Assembly (NCBI GenBank): GCA_030683995.1 | Contig: JAUXPH010000030.1 | Coordinates: 1-64,000 of the forward strand | Length of the DNA stretch: 64,000 nucleotides | Direction of reading: 5' to 3' | Source: Lutibacter sp. | Lineage (GTDB): Bacteria; Bacteroidota; Bacteroidia; Flavobacteriales; Flavobacteriaceae | Shown here: positions 1-8,435 of the stretch, piece by piece | Layout: each line of letters opens with the position of its first letter | How positions within the stretch are numbered: position 1 is the first letter of the stretch | Position numbers and translations under genes: made by a program | The notes under the pieces: model-generated | What the model was told of the DNA's origin: nothing | What the model saw: the letters and a program-made list of their open reading frames with translations, nothing else | The model's database searches: none

Positions 1-60
1 ATTAAGTTCATTCTTATTTCTTAAAGAGTTCAAAAATACAACAGATTTTTTTAAATTGTT

Positions 61-91
61 TTGATATGTCTAAAAAATAAATTTATATTTG
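61..91 (+). promoter_or_regulatory. Bacteroidetes-type promoter of tRNA-Phe
   Basis: TTG at 61-63, a 20-nt spacer, then TATATTTG at 84-91. This matches the Bacteroidetes -33/-7 consensus (TTG ... TAnnTTTG). It lies 16 nt upstream of the mature 5' end of tRNA-Phe. The same -7 octamer occurs in front of tRNA-Leu at 32973-32980 on the other strand. Confidence 0.7.
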
Positions 92-107
92 CAACCGCTA
101 AAGCGAT

Positions 108-183
108 GGTGCCTTAGCTCAGTTGGTAGAGCAAAGGACTGAAAATCCTTGTGTCCCTGGTTCGATTCCTGGAGGCACCACCA
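108..183 (+). tRNA. tRNA-Phe (anticodon GAA)
   Basis: The cloverleaf is complete. The acceptor stem GGTGCCT (108-114) pairs with AGGCACC (173-179). The anticodon stem AAGGA/TCCTT encloses loop CTGAAAA with anticodon GAA at 141-143. A GTTCGATTC-type T loop is present, and the discriminator base is A180. CCA is encoded in the gene (181-183), unlike the tRNA-Leu in this window. A hairpin with a T run follows directly. Confidence 0.97.
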
Positions 184-193
184 TTAAAAAAGT

Positions 194-230
194 AAACCCT
201 TGATTATCAGATAGATATTCAAGGGTTTTT
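194..230 (+). terminator. Intrinsic terminator after tRNA-Phe
   Basis: A 10-bp stem AAACCCTTGA (194-203) pairs with TCAAGGGTTT (219-228) and runs into a T tract. It starts 11 nt after the tRNA. Confidence 0.75.
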
Positions 231-387
231 CTATTTCTGTAAATTTTAAAGTATAAAATGTTAGAAATTTGGAAATGGCTCAGTTAAAAAATACCCATTA
301 AAATCTGTTTAATTCATCTATAAAAAGACTTATTGTGATTGCCATAATTTTATAAAATAAATCAATTTATATGAATCATTGGCCTTT

Positions 388-804
388 TTATTTGTCAAAA
401 TCATCATCTATATCCTCATTGTAATCATCTTCACCATTCTCATCACCATTCTCATCACCATTTAAATCACCATTGTCATCAATGTCTAAATCATCATCAT
501 CCAAATCATTTTCGCCTTCAAGAGGCACTTTTAAATTCAAATCTAAGTCAATTTCTAAATCTCTTTCAATATTGTCATCTTCTTCCTCTTCGTAAAAATT
601 TTCCATACTGTCCACCAACTCATCGCTAATTTTAACAAGGTAAATGGTGTCTTCAGTTGCAACTTCAACAGCTTCTACATATTGCCCTTTATGGTTAGTG
701 AATCTAATAATGTCCCTAATGCCGTAACCGTCAGGAAATTTCTCAACCAGCAAATTAAGAATCTCAGAGGTCAGTTTTTTATAATCGACAATTATTCTCT
801 TCAT
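388..804 (-). CDS. Conserved hypothetical protein with very acidic C-terminus
   Basis: A 138-residue protein. The first ~70 residues look like a compact folded domain (starts MKRIIVDYKKLTSEIL, then a FPDGYG motif). The last ~65 residues are almost entirely Asp, Glu, Asn and Gly with repeated 'GDENGDENG'-like units, so this tail should be disordered and strongly negative. Similar small flavobacterial proteins are, as I recall, sometimes labelled 'DNA primase', but nothing here resembles a primase active site and I would not carry that name over. It stands alone between tRNA-Phe and rluB. A TATATTTG octamer on the minus strand (879-872) is a possible promoter. No signal peptide or membrane segment is visible. 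Function unknown. Confidence 0.8.
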   Translation of the reverse strand: MKRIIVDYKKLTSEILNLLVEKFPDGYGIRDIIRFTNHKGQYVEAVEVATEDTIYLVKISDELVDSMENFYEEEEDDNIERDLEIDLDLNLKVPLEGENDLDDDDLDIDDNGDLNGDENGDENGEDDYNEDIDDDFDK

Positions 805-938
805 AACAAATTGGTTATATTTTAGACTTAAATAAATACATTGGTTATTTAATTATTTCTTTATATAATGCCAAATATAAAAAAATAATAACACCAAAAA
901 ATTATTTAAATCAATATTGAAAAGAAATCTTATAAAAA

Positions 939-968
939 ACAAAAACCAAGAATAATCTTGGTTTTTGT
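939..968 (-). terminator. Intrinsic terminator after rluB
   Basis: A perfect 13-bp stem (939-951 with 956-968) with an ATAA loop, A-rich on one side and T-rich on the other, lies 11 nt downstream of the rluB stop. Both flanks are compatible with bidirectional use. Confidence 0.75.
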
Positions 969-979
969 TTATTTGATGT

Positions 980-1924
980 TTAAAGCATCATTAAGGTATT
1001 TAATTCCATTTCTGTTAAATGGCGCCAATGGCCTCGAGGTAAATCTTTTTTTGTGAGTCCGGCGAAAATTACGCGGTCAAGTTTTACCACGCTGTACTCA
1101 AAATGTTCAAATATTCTGCGAACAATTCTATTTCTTCCGGAATGAATTTTAACGCCAACTTCTGTTTTTGGTTGATTCACAACATAGGAAATATCATCAA
1201 CTATCACACGTTTTTCATCCAACATAAAACCTTCAGAAATTTTTATAAGATCGCTGTTCGACAGCTTTTTGTCCAATGATACGTGGTATATTTTTTGAAT
1301 ATTGCTCTTTGGATGCGTCAATTTTTTTGCCAACTCCCCATCATTTGTAAACAATAAAAGTCCGGTGGTGTTTCTGTCCAATCTTCCAACAGGATAAATA
1401 CGTTCTTTTGTGGCGTTTGCAATTAATTCCATCACGGTTTTACGTCCGCGCTCATCCTCCATTGTAGTGATGTAATTCTTTGGCTTGTTCAGTAAAATAT
1501 ATCTTTTTTGTTCCTGGTTAATTAAGGAACCATCGAACCGAACTTCGTCGCCAAGGGTAACTATATGTCCCATTTCAGTCACCAGTTTTCCGTTTACGGT
1601 GGCACTTCCTGCTTTAATATAAACATCGGCTTCCCTACGTGAACAAATGCCAGAGTTGGAAATATATTTATTTAAACGGATGCCTTCAATGCCATTTTCC
1701 GGTTTAACTTGTTTTGGTTTTGGGGTTGGTCTTTCTTCTCCTGAAACTGGTCTTGCTTTTTTTGAAAATGGGCTTTCCCTTTTAAAAGCAGGTTTGTCCC
1801 TGAAGTTGCCCGAAGGTTTCTTACTGGCATCAAACTTTTTAGGTTCAAATTTTTTATCTGTAGCGGTTTGAGGCTTTTTTTTACCTTGGTGTCGTCCTCC
1901 CGACGAGTTTTTACTTGAATTCAT
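980..1924 (-). CDS. rluB: 23S rRNA pseudouridine synthase, RluB/RsuA family
   Basis: Isomerises a specific uridine in 23S rRNA to pseudouridine. Residues 1-80 are a Lys/Ser/Pro-rich, probably disordered basic extension. Residues ~82-130 form an S4 RNA-binding domain (IRLNKYISNSGICSRREAD), followed by the RsuA/RluB catalytic domain with the signature GRLDRNTTGLLLFTNDGE; the catalytic Asp is D183. The long basic leader is common in Bacteroidetes homologues and probably helps rRNA binding (inference). The ATG at 1924 is preceded by a minus-strand TATTTTTG box (1948-1941). The gene appears monocistronic with its own terminator. RluB versus RluE/RsuA is assigned from overall pattern only. Confidence 0.88.
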   Translation of the reverse strand: MNSSKNSSGGRHQGKKKPQTATDKKFEPKKFDASKKPSGNFRDKPAFKRESPFSKKARPVSGEERPTPKPKQVKPENGIEGIRLNKYISNSGICSRREADVYIKAGSATVNGKLVTEMGHIVTLGDEVRFDGSLINQEQKRYILLNKPKNYITTMEDERGRKTVMELIANATKERIYPVGRLDRNTTGLLLFTNDGELAKKLTHPKSNIQKIYHVSLDKKLSNSDLIKISEGFMLDEKRVIVDDISYVVNQPKTEVGVKIHSGRNRIVRRIFEHFEYSVVKLDRVIFAGLTKKDLPRGHWRHLTEMELNTLMML

Positions 1925-1982
1925 TTTTTTTAATTTTTGGCAAAAATAATTTATATTCTGCTAATTATGAAGATTATAGTTT

Positions 1983-2918
1983 TTATTTTAAAAGAATTTT
2001 ATTTATGATGACCGAGTAGTCTATTAAAGCCAAGCTAAATACGCCGGCAAGCAGCATCAATTTCAACACAAAATGCAGTAAGGTATAATTGTTTTTGCTT
2101 TTGCTGAACCATAACAAAAGCACAAATAAGAACAGTACTACTCCACTGATGTAAAAATAGTATTTCATCCCGCCAATTTCGGGGTATTTCAACAAAAAAT
2201 AGATGGGATTTAACGTTAAAAACGCCAAAATTGTGATCAAAATTTTTGTAAAATATTCTCCATATTTTACAGCTATCGTTTGGTAATTATGAATAAAATT
2301 GCCTTTTATTCCTTCCAAATCTTTAATCAATTCTCTAATCAATAAAATAAAAAACAGAAAAGCCGCATGGGTAAAAATAATTTCTGAAAAGTTTTTATAA
2401 TAAACAAAAACGGCAAAAAACGGCAAAATGGCTAAAATTGCCGCTGAAAAAAGTCCTGTTAAAGGATATTTTTTAAGTTTATGGGAATAAAACCAGATTA
2501 AAAAAATATACACCGAAAAAAATAATGCCGCTCTCCACGAAACCAAAAAGGCGATAAGAACTCCTAAAAAATTTAAGACGAAGTAAAGCTGCAATTTTGT
2601 TTTTTGCGCAACAATGGAATCTATGGTGGCTTTTATTGGACGGTTGATTTTATCTGCTTCAAAATCGTAAAAATTATTGATGATGTAACCCGAAGCAATC
2701 ACACAAATTGTTGAAAGCACAATAAAATACAAATTAATATCGAGCAATACGTGCTTTAACTCTTTTTCAGGAGAAAAAATAAATATGGAAGCCAAGTATT
2801 GCGCAATCACAATAAGTGCAATGTTATAACCTCTTACAACTGAAAATAAACTCAGCAATTTAATGTAAATAGGCGCGTTTTTTTTGCTGTTTTTTTTGGC
2901 TATCTCAAGTAAATCCAT
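1983..2918 (-). CDS. UbiA-family prenyltransferase
   Basis: An integral membrane prenyl-group transferase of 311 residues with about eight to nine hydrophobic segments. The first Asp-rich motif is visible as NNFYDFEADKINRP (residues 81-93), the Mg-diphosphate binding site of the UbiA superfamily. Flavobacterial members are often annotated geranylgeranylglycerol-phosphate geranylgeranyltransferase, but substrate cannot be told from the sequence. It lies just downstream of mevalonate kinase and diphosphomevalonate decarboxylase on the same strand (gap 68 bp), so it probably uses an isoprenoid made by that pathway. Menaquinone or lipid prenylation are alternatives. Confidence 0.82.
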   Translation of the reverse strand: MDLLEIAKKNSKKNAPIYIKLLSLFSVVRGYNIALIVIAQYLASIFIFSPEKELKHVLLDINLYFIVLSTICVIASGYIINNFYDFEADKINRPIKATIDSIVAQKTKLQLYFVLNFLGVLIAFLVSWRAALFFSVYIFLIWFYSHKLKKYPLTGLFSAAILAILPFFAVFVYYKNFSEIIFTHAAFLFFILLIRELIKDLEGIKGNFIHNYQTIAVKYGEYFTKILITILAFLTLNPIYFLLKYPEIGGMKYYFYISGVVLFLFVLLLWFSKSKNNYTLLHFVLKLMLLAGVFSLALIDYSVIINKILLK

Positions 2919-2986
2919 AGTGAAGTGAAATAAAATTCAACAATTAAACTATGTTATTAAACTTTACTTTTTTTGTGATTATTTTG

Positions 2987-3916
2987 TTAAAATCGATAAA
3001 CCAATTCCAGTTTATAATCTTTTAGAAGTACTTTAGCCTGATCGTAATCTTCTGTAAATCCTAAGATATAACCGCCGCCGCCTGAGCCGCATAATTTTAA
3101 ATAATACGCGTTTGACTCAATGCCGTTTTTCCAAATTTTATGGAAAGCTTTTGGAATCATCGGTTTAAAATTATCCAAAACAACTTTTGAAAGCAATTTC
3201 ACATTTCCAAATAAAGATTTCGCATTTCCGCTTAAAAAATCTTCAATACAGGCATCGGTATGTTTTGCAAAATCTTCATTTAACATTTTTCTGAACCCTT
3301 CATTTTTCATTTTATTCATGAAAATGGTGATCATCGGTGCCGTTTCGCCAATCATTTCCGAATCCAATAAAAACACCGCTCCTTTTCCTTCTTTTTGGGA
3401 CGGAATGCCTGTGGCTTCTAAATTGTCTTTTGAATTGATTAAAATTGGAATGCTTAAATAAGAATTTAAAGGATCTAAACCCGAGCTTTTACCGTGAAAA
3501 AAAGATTCCATCAAGGAAAAAATGCTTTTCAGTTTCATTAATTTATCTCGCGTTAAATTATCTAAAACCGTAATTTTATCATTGGCATATTTGTCGTAAA
3601 TTGAAGCCACCAATGCGCCCGAACTTCCAACGCCGTATCCTTGAGGAATACTTGAGTCGAAATACATGCCGCTTTCAATATCCTTTTTAAACTCATCCAA
3701 TCTGAAACTTACCAAGTCCCGGATTTCCAAATTTGACAAATACACATAAAACTTTTTTAAGTTTTTGTTCGATTGTTTTGCGGCTTCCGTTAAAACTTTA
3801 GATTTTTTTAAAGCGCCTTGATATACGTTATATGGTATGGCCAAACCTTTGGAATCTTTAATGATTCCGTACTCTCCAAAAAGTAAAATTTTTGCGTAAA
3901 AAAGTGGTCCTTTCAT
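2987..3916 (-). CDS. mvk: Mevalonate kinase (GHMP kinase family)
   Basis: Phosphorylates mevalonate with ATP, the step after HMG-CoA reductase. The N-terminus MKGPLFYAKILLFGEYGI and the glycine-rich ATP loop PQGYGVGSSGALVAS are GHMP-kinase hallmarks; a C-terminal GSGGGGYILGF motif completes the fold. I start at the ATG at 3916, giving 309 residues. An in-frame TTG at 3952 would add 12 residues and overlap mvaD by 32 bp, but homologues begin near MKGPLFY. With the ATG start the gene lies 4 nt after the mvaD stop, a tight operon. The product acts in the cytoplasm. Confidence 0.88.
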   Translation of the reverse strand: MKGPLFYAKILLFGEYGIIKDSKGLAIPYNVYQGALKKSKVLTEAAKQSNKNLKKFYVYLSNLEIRDLVSFRLDEFKKDIESGMYFDSSIPQGYGVGSSGALVASIYDKYANDKITVLDNLTRDKLMKLKSIFSLMESFFHGKSSGLDPLNSYLSIPILINSKDNLEATGIPSQKEGKGAVFLLDSEMIGETAPMITIFMNKMKNEGFRKMLNEDFAKHTDACIEDFLSGNAKSLFGNVKLLSKVVLDNFKPMIPKAFHKIWKNGIESNAYYLKLCGSGGGGYILGFTEDYDQAKVLLKDYKLELVYRF

Positions 3917-3920
3917 TTGC

Positions 3921-5093
3921 TTAAATAATAATTGAAGTTGCTCCTTCTCCAATACTGTCGCAAATATAATGATTTTCCTGACAATATTGCATTAAGTTGC
4001 TTTTTATGAAATTGTTAACAGTCTCTTTTTCCTTTTCCGGGAACAACACGTGAACATTGGCGCCAGCATCTAAAGTGAAACAGATATTAGAATTCGTTTG
4101 TGCCCTAAAATCCCAGATTTCATTGATTATTTTCAAAGTGTTTGGTTTCATCAGGATAAAATACGGATTACTGGTCATCATCATCGCGTGCAAACTCAAG
4201 GCTTCACTTTCCACAATGGCGATAAAAGCATGTAAATCGCCACTTTGAAGCACCTTTGAAATCTTTAAAATATTTTCATTCGCTTGTTGAAAGCGCTGTT
4301 TTGCAAACGGATGGTTGTACATTAATTGATGTCCGACTGTGCTGGAAACTTGCTTTTCGCCTTCATCGACCAATAAAATGGTGTCTTGGTAATTTTTAAA
4401 ATTATCGTGAATTTTATGCGGAAATTTTACGCCAAATAAATTGGAACTTCCTTCAATATCCGGGTGATTTCCCCAAACAATCAGCGGACCTTCAATGCTT
4501 CTGCACGCACTGCCTGAACCCAATCGCGCCAAAAAAGATGCTTTTTTGTTGAAATATTCATTGGTCATTGCCGGATTTATTTCCCGCTCCAAACTCATCA
4601 CGCACAAAGCCAAAGCACCCATTCCACTAGCGGAAGAAGCAATGCCGCTGCTGTGCGGAAAAGAATTTTGGGATTTTATCACAAATTCAAATTCCTTCAA
4701 AAACGGAGCATATTGTTCAATTCTATTGAAAAAAGTGGCGATTTTTGGTTTGAAATCTTCTTTTTTTTCGCCTTCGAAATAAATTTCAAAACTATGGCTT
4801 CGGCTCCGCTCAGCCACCTTTGATTTTACTTGGGAATCTTCGCTGTGCTCAGAATCCTTTGATTTTACTTGGGAGGCTTCGCTTCGCTCAGTGTTCAATT
4901 TCTTATATTCCAGTGTTGTCAAGGTAAAACAGGCATCCAACGTAAAACTGATGGAAGCGTTTTCGGGAATTTGAGGCTCTTGCTTGCCCCAATATTTTAC
5001 CAAGGCAATATTGCTTGGCGTTTTCCAAGTGAAGCTTCCGTTGTTAATATTTTCTATTGAAAAATCTTTTAAAATAAAATCGGTTTCAGTCAA
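3921..5093 (-). CDS. mvaD: Diphosphomevalonate decarboxylase carrying an internal repeat insertion
   Basis: Converts mevalonate diphosphate to isopentenyl diphosphate with ATP. It has the N-terminal signature TPSNIALVKYWGKQ (residues 25-38) and the GHMP loop HSSGIASSASGMGALAL (147-163). At 390 residues it is longer than expected because residues ~69-100 are three tandem 13-residue units (ERSEASQVKSKDS, EHSEDSQVKSKVA, ERSRSHS...). These are encoded by an in-frame array of the interspersed repeat at 4796-4896. The reading frame is intact on both sides and the insertion falls in a strand/loop near the start, so the enzyme is probably active (inference). A minus-strand TACCTTTG box (5115-5108) is a possible promoter. 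First gene of mvaD-mvk-ubiA. Confidence 0.92.
   Translation of the reverse strand: MTETDFILKDFSIENINNGSFTWKTPSNIALVKYWGKQEPQIPENASISFTLDACFTLTTLEYKKLNTERSEASQVKSKDSEHSEDSQVKSKVAERSRSHSFEIYFEGEKKEDFKPKIATFFNRIEQYAPFLKEFEFVIKSQNSFPHSSGIASSASGMGALALCVMSLEREINPAMTNEYFNKKASFLARLGSGSACRSIEGPLIVWGNHPDIEGSSNLFGVKFPHKIHDNFKNYQDTILLVDEGEKQVSSTVGHQLMYNHPFAKQRFQQANENILKISKVLQSGDLHAFIAIVESEALSLHAMMMTSNPYFILMKPNTLKIINEIWDFRAQTNSNICFTLDAGANVHVLFPEKEKETVNNFIKSNLMQYCQENHYICDSIGEGATSIII
4796..4896. repeat. In-frame tandem array of the 23-bp interspersed repeat inside mvaD
   Basis: One near-consensus unit (4796-4818, GGCTTCGGCTCCGCTCAGCC plus ACC) is followed by two diverged units. The CAG of each unit is at 4811, 4850 and 4889, an exact 39-bp period. 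The spacer TTTGATTTTACTTGGGA is the same in both intervals. The period is a multiple of three, so mvaD remains open. Confidence 0.9.
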
Positions 5094-5125
5094 AACAAAA
5101 ATTTTGTCAAAGGTAATTGATTTAA

Positions 5126-5842
5126 CTAAACATTTTCCAATCTTGAAAGCACATCTTTTTTGTAACTTCTGCTAATTGTAATTGCTTTTTTATTCACTTC
5201 AACAAATTCATTGGTAAATGAATCAATTTTATCAATAGAGACAATAAATGAACGGTGAATTCTAATGAAATCTTTTTTTGGAAGTTTGGCTTCAATGCAG
5301 GTAATTGTTTCTCTTGTTATTACTACAGAATTTTCGATGTGAATTTTTATATAATCACTAAAACTCTCAATATAATCGATATCAGAAAAATTAATTTTTA
5401 GCATTTTTCGATCTGAACGCACAAAAATAAAGTCATTTGTTTCTTGACTAATTTCTTTGGCGGCTTCAATAATTACAGGGCAATTTTCACCCAAATATTT
5501 ATTTACTGATTGTAATATTCGCTCAAAAGAAATCGGTTTTAACAAATAATCAACGGCTTGCAAATCAAATCCGTCAACAGCATATTCTCTATATGCAGTC
5601 GTAAAAATTATTTTGATATTTTTATTGATGGTTTTAGCAAATGACAAACCTGAAATTTCTGGCATATTAATGTCTAAAAAAATTAAGTCCACTTTTTTGG
5701 AATTAATTTCATTAAACGCTTCAATGGCATTTTTACAAGTTGCAACTACATTTATTTTAGCTATTTTTTGTAAATGATTCTCCAATATTTCGCGGGCAAT
5801 TGGTTCATCATCAACAATTATGCATTGAATAGTTTCAGTCAT
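5126..5842 (-). CDS. LytTR-family response regulator
   Basis: A 238-residue transcriptional regulator: receiver domain (CIIVDDEP near residues 7-14, phospho-acceptor Asp57 in LIFLDINMPE, conserved Lys near residue 105) followed by a LytTR DNA-binding domain (about 135-235, with DIDYIESFSDYIKIH and FIRIHRSFIVS). I start at the ATG at 5842 (MTETIQCIIVDDEP). A longer frame to 5887 would run into the kinase gene. It starts 2 nt after the stop of the upstream histidine kinase, so the two are co-transcribed and co-translated. The target genes are unknown; the divergent 7114 gene is a candidate. Confidence 0.92.
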   Translation of the reverse strand: MTETIQCIIVDDEPIAREILENHLQKIAKINVVATCKNAIEAFNEINSKKVDLIFLDINMPEISGLSFAKTINKNIKIIFTTAYREYAVDGFDLQAVDYLLKPISFERILQSVNKYLGENCPVIIEAAKEISQETNDFIFVRSDRKMLKINFSDIDYIESFSDYIKIHIENSVVITRETITCIEAKLPKKDFIRIHRSFIVSIDKIDSFTNEFVEVNKKAITISRSYKKDVLSRLENV

Positions 5843-5844
5843 TT

Positions 5845-6918
5845 TCAGGCAGTTAAATTGGTGATTTTCAAATTTATCATAAACCAATTATCACGATTTT
5901 CAATTTGCAATTGATGGTTATTTTTGTACAATAAACTTAGTCTTTTTTTAATGTTTTCGAGTCCTATTCCTTCTATGTTTTGATTTTCATCATTTTCTAA
6001 AACGGTATTTTTAATACAAAACTCAAACTCATTTTCATTTAATGAAATTAAAATTTCAACGGTTAAAAACCCATCAATTAAACTTCCGTGCTTAAAAGCA
6101 TTTTCTACAAAAGGAATCAACAACATTGGCGCCACTTGAATTTCATCAGAAATAGCATCAGATTTAAACGAAATATTCAATGTATCCTGAAACCGTATTT
6201 TCTCTAATTCAATATATTCTTTAATATGTAAAACTTCCTCTTTTAAACTCACTTTAGGTTTGTTTACTTGGTACAAAATATAGTCCAATAAATTCGAGAG
6301 TTTTAAAATAATCTCAGGTGTGTCTTTCGATTGCTTCAACGCAAATCCATAAATAGTATTTAAAGTATTGAATAAAAAATGTGGGTGGATTTGCTTTTTT
6401 AAATACTGCAATTCCTGATTTTTAATTTGTAATTGCGTTTCTAAAATTTTGTTTTGTAACTCTTTGTTCTTTGAAATTGTTTTAAAATTATGATTTAATA
6501 AACTTACAAAACTTACAAATCCAACTACCAAATAAACCAATATTAACACAAATCCGAAATTCTTACTCATAAATGGTATATTTTCGATTTCCAAATTTGA
6601 TAAAGAAATAAAACAAGCAAAAAAAGACATTATAATTAAATATACCGAAAATATTAAAGTGTAAACGCTGTATAATGCGAATAATTTATAATTTTTAGTG
6701 TATAAATATCTAGGAAGTAAAAAATATACCACAAAATAAGTAGTTAACATTGATACTGGTAATAAAAAACTTGAAAACCAAGTTGCATAACTCCCATTAC
6801 TAGAATTATAACTAAAAAAATAAAGAAAGAAAAACCATACGCCAATCCAAAACAGAAAGTGTTTTAATACAAATTTTAATTTATACATTTGAACGGTATT
6901 CATAAGTGCAAGTTGCAT
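5845..6918 (-). CDS. Sensor histidine kinase of the LytS (His_kinase) type
   Basis: A membrane sensor of 357 residues: four transmembrane segments in residues ~15-145, a short coiled coil (~147-175), then the His_kinase domain with HPHFLFNTLNTIYG (phospho-acceptor H180), and an HATPase domain with VENAFKHG and GIGLENIKKRL. There is no extracytoplasmic sensing domain, so the signal is probably sensed in the membrane. The partner is the LytTR regulator directly downstream. The ATG at 6918 is used; ATGs at 6903 and 6888 are also possible. Confidence 0.9.
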   Translation of the reverse strand: MQLALMNTVQMYKLKFVLKHFLFWIGVWFFFLYFFSYNSSNGSYATWFSSFLLPVSMLTTYFVVYFLLPRYLYTKNYKLFALYSVYTLIFSVYLIIMSFFACFISLSNLEIENIPFMSKNFGFVLILVYLVVGFVSFVSLLNHNFKTISKNKELQNKILETQLQIKNQELQYLKKQIHPHFLFNTLNTIYGFALKQSKDTPEIILKLSNLLDYILYQVNKPKVSLKEEVLHIKEYIELEKIRFQDTLNISFKSDAISDEIQVAPMLLIPFVENAFKHGSLIDGFLTVEILISLNENEFEFCIKNTVLENDENQNIEGIGLENIKKRLSLLYKNNHQLQIENRDNWFMINLKITNLTA

Positions 6919-7113
6919 TTATTATTTTTAATTTACACTTTATAATAGACAGATCACCATTTTAATACTTCTTTTAGCATATTTCCAAATTAAAATCACA
7001 ATTATATATTTAAATTAGTCAAATACATTGTTTAAATTGAATTCTATCTATAATTAATATTTTCAACCTAAAACTAAATTACTTTTGATTGAATAACTTT
7101 AAAAATAAAAATT

Positions 7114-7464
7114 ATGTATTTATCAATTTTAAATGATGGAGGACCTTTTTTTATGTATCCTTTATTAATGTTACTTATTTTAGTAATCGTTTTAATTGTG
7201 ATGGGTTTTATTAAAAAACAGACCTTTACAAAAAATATTAAATTAATATCTTCAATAAGTTTATTTGCATTAGTTTGGGGAGTTTTGGGACAGGCAATTG
7301 GATTAATTACGGGATTTGATGTGATTTCACAATCTGCTGGAATTTCACCACAAGTGTTGGCAGCAGGTTTAAGAATTAGTGCTTTACCATCTGCCTTTGG
7401 AATGGTTATTTTTCTAATTGGAAGATTAGGAATTATTATTCTTACTTTGATTCAAAAAGAATAA
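7114..7464 (+). CDS. Small membrane protein resembling the ExbB/MotA/TolQ family
   Basis: 116 residues with three hydrophobic segments (about 12-33, 43-65, 90-113). The middle part (GVLGQAIGLITGFDVISQ ... SPQVLAAGLRISALPSAFG) resembles the ExbB/TolQ core, where a polar loop is followed by 'ALxxTxxGL'-like residues. It is shorter than true ExbB and no ExbD or TonB gene is next to it, so a proton-channel role is unproven. It is divergent from the kinase/LytTR pair across a 195-bp AT-rich intergenic region and is a plausible target of that pair (inference). Confidence 0.75.
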   Translation: MYLSILNDGGPFFMYPLLMLLILVIVLIVMGFIKKQTFTKNIKLISSISLFALVWGVLGQAIGLITGFDVISQSAGISPQVLAAGLRISALPSAFGMVIFLIGRLGIIILTLIQKE

Positions 7465-7514
7465 TATCTCTTCATAACTCAAACTTATCTGCCTTTTTAG
7501 TTATTTTTGCAGAA

Positions 7515-8123
7515 ATGAAAAACAAAAAGGTATTTATTCTGCTCAACGGCGCGGAACCTAAAATATTTCCGGATTTATCGGGTTACGATCTTGTTTGTGC
7601 CATCGACGGCGCTTACAATCATTTTAAATTGAAAAATATACAACCCGATTTGGTTACGGGAGACTTTGATTCTATCCATTTAATTCCCGGCAATATAGAA
7701 GTCATTAACACGCCTGATCAAAATTTTACCGATTTCGACAAAGCGTTGAGCATATTAAAAAACAGGGGCTACATTCACATTGATGTTTATGGAGGAAGCG
7801 GCAAGGAACACGATCATTTTTTAGGAAATATAAGCACAGCGCTTCAATGGAAAAACAGCTTAAAAATTTCCTTTTTCGACGATTTTGGAACCTACTTTTT
7901 TATTGAAGAACAAATTACTTTAACCAATGTAAAAGGGAGAAATATTTCCATCATTCCTTTTCCAATCGCCCACGAAATTTTCACGGAAGGATTGGCATAC
8001 CCAATCATCAATGAAACTTTAACCTTCGGAAAACGCATTGGCACAAGAAATATAGCGCACAGCAAAGATGTTCAAATTTCTTTCAAAGGCGGAGAATTAT
8101 TGGTTTATGTGAGCAACGTTTAA
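7515..8123 (+). CDS. thiN: Thiamine pyrophosphokinase
   Basis: Transfers pyrophosphate from ATP to thiamine, giving thiamine diphosphate. 202 residues, the usual size for a bacterial enzyme. The sequence shows the conserved N-terminal CAIDGAYNHF, then PDLVTGDFDSI, then TDFDKAL and GGSGKEHDHFLGN, which are the substrate- and Mg-binding motifs of the family. A TATTTTTG box ends 5 nt before the ATG (7502-7509), so transcripts may have almost no leader. No TPP riboswitch is seen upstream. The small gene at 8134 follows closely. Confidence 0.9.
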   Translation: MKNKKVFILLNGAEPKIFPDLSGYDLVCAIDGAYNHFKLKNIQPDLVTGDFDSIHLIPGNIEVINTPDQNFTDFDKALSILKNRGYIHIDVYGGSGKEHDHFLGNISTALQWKNSLKISFFDDFGTYFFIEEQITLTNVKGRNISIIPFPIAHEIFTEGLAYPIINETLTFGKRIGTRNIAHSKDVQISFKGGELLVYVSNV

Positions 8124-8133
8124 AACAATTATT

Positions 8134-8373
8134 TTGAACAGAAAATTAAAACTGATATGGGATTTTAGAGGGGAATCTTCAGAAAAAACTGCCGAGCATC
8201 ATTGCATTCATTTAAAGGAATTTGCCAACATTGAAAAACTGCAATTTTATGAAAGTGATTTTTCTGTAATTTCAGAAATACACACCATCGCTTTTATTGT
8301 GGTTGATGAAGCGGATATGAAAACCTATAGAGATGCTTTAAAACCTCATCGGGGGCAAGTTTTTAATGAATAA
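8134..8373 (+). CDS. Conserved-looking hypothetical protein (TTG start)
   Basis: 79 residues, soluble, no recognisable domain. It begins 10 nt after thiN, so it is probably co-transcribed. No ATG or GTG exists between the upstream in-frame stop (8110) and the TTG at 8134, so TTG is the only standard start. Residues ~8-30 carry charged/His-rich sequence (DFRGESSEKTAEHHCIHLKE) and the middle is a predicted beta-alpha unit. Function not recognised. The downstream region carries repeats (8376-8537). Confidence 0.65.
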   Translation: MNRKLKLIWDFRGESSEKTAEHHCIHLKEFANIEKLQFYESDFSVISEIHTIAFIVVDEADMKTYRDALKPHRGQVFNE

Positions 8374-8375
8374 TT

Positions 8376-8423
8376 AAAAAGAACAAAGAAAAGAACAAAG
8401 AGAAGAGAGAAAAGAAAAAAGAC
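8376..8423. repeat. A/G-only polypurine tract
   Basis: A stretch made of AAAGAACAAAGAAAAGA / GAGAAGAGAG-like units. Related tracts occur at 53491-53530 and 56482-56512, all intergenic and next to gene ends. No coding potential was recognised. Confidence 0.6.
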
Positions 8424-8435
8424 AAATAACATTAA

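Noticed and set aside
1647-1871. A 74-residue plus-strand ORF
   Set aside because: Antisense to the Lys/Pro-rich leader of rluB; low-complexity shadow.
7465-7514. TPP riboswitch before thiN
   Set aside because: The gap is only 50 nt with no thi-box-like sequence; thiN is a salvage/activation gene not usually under such control.
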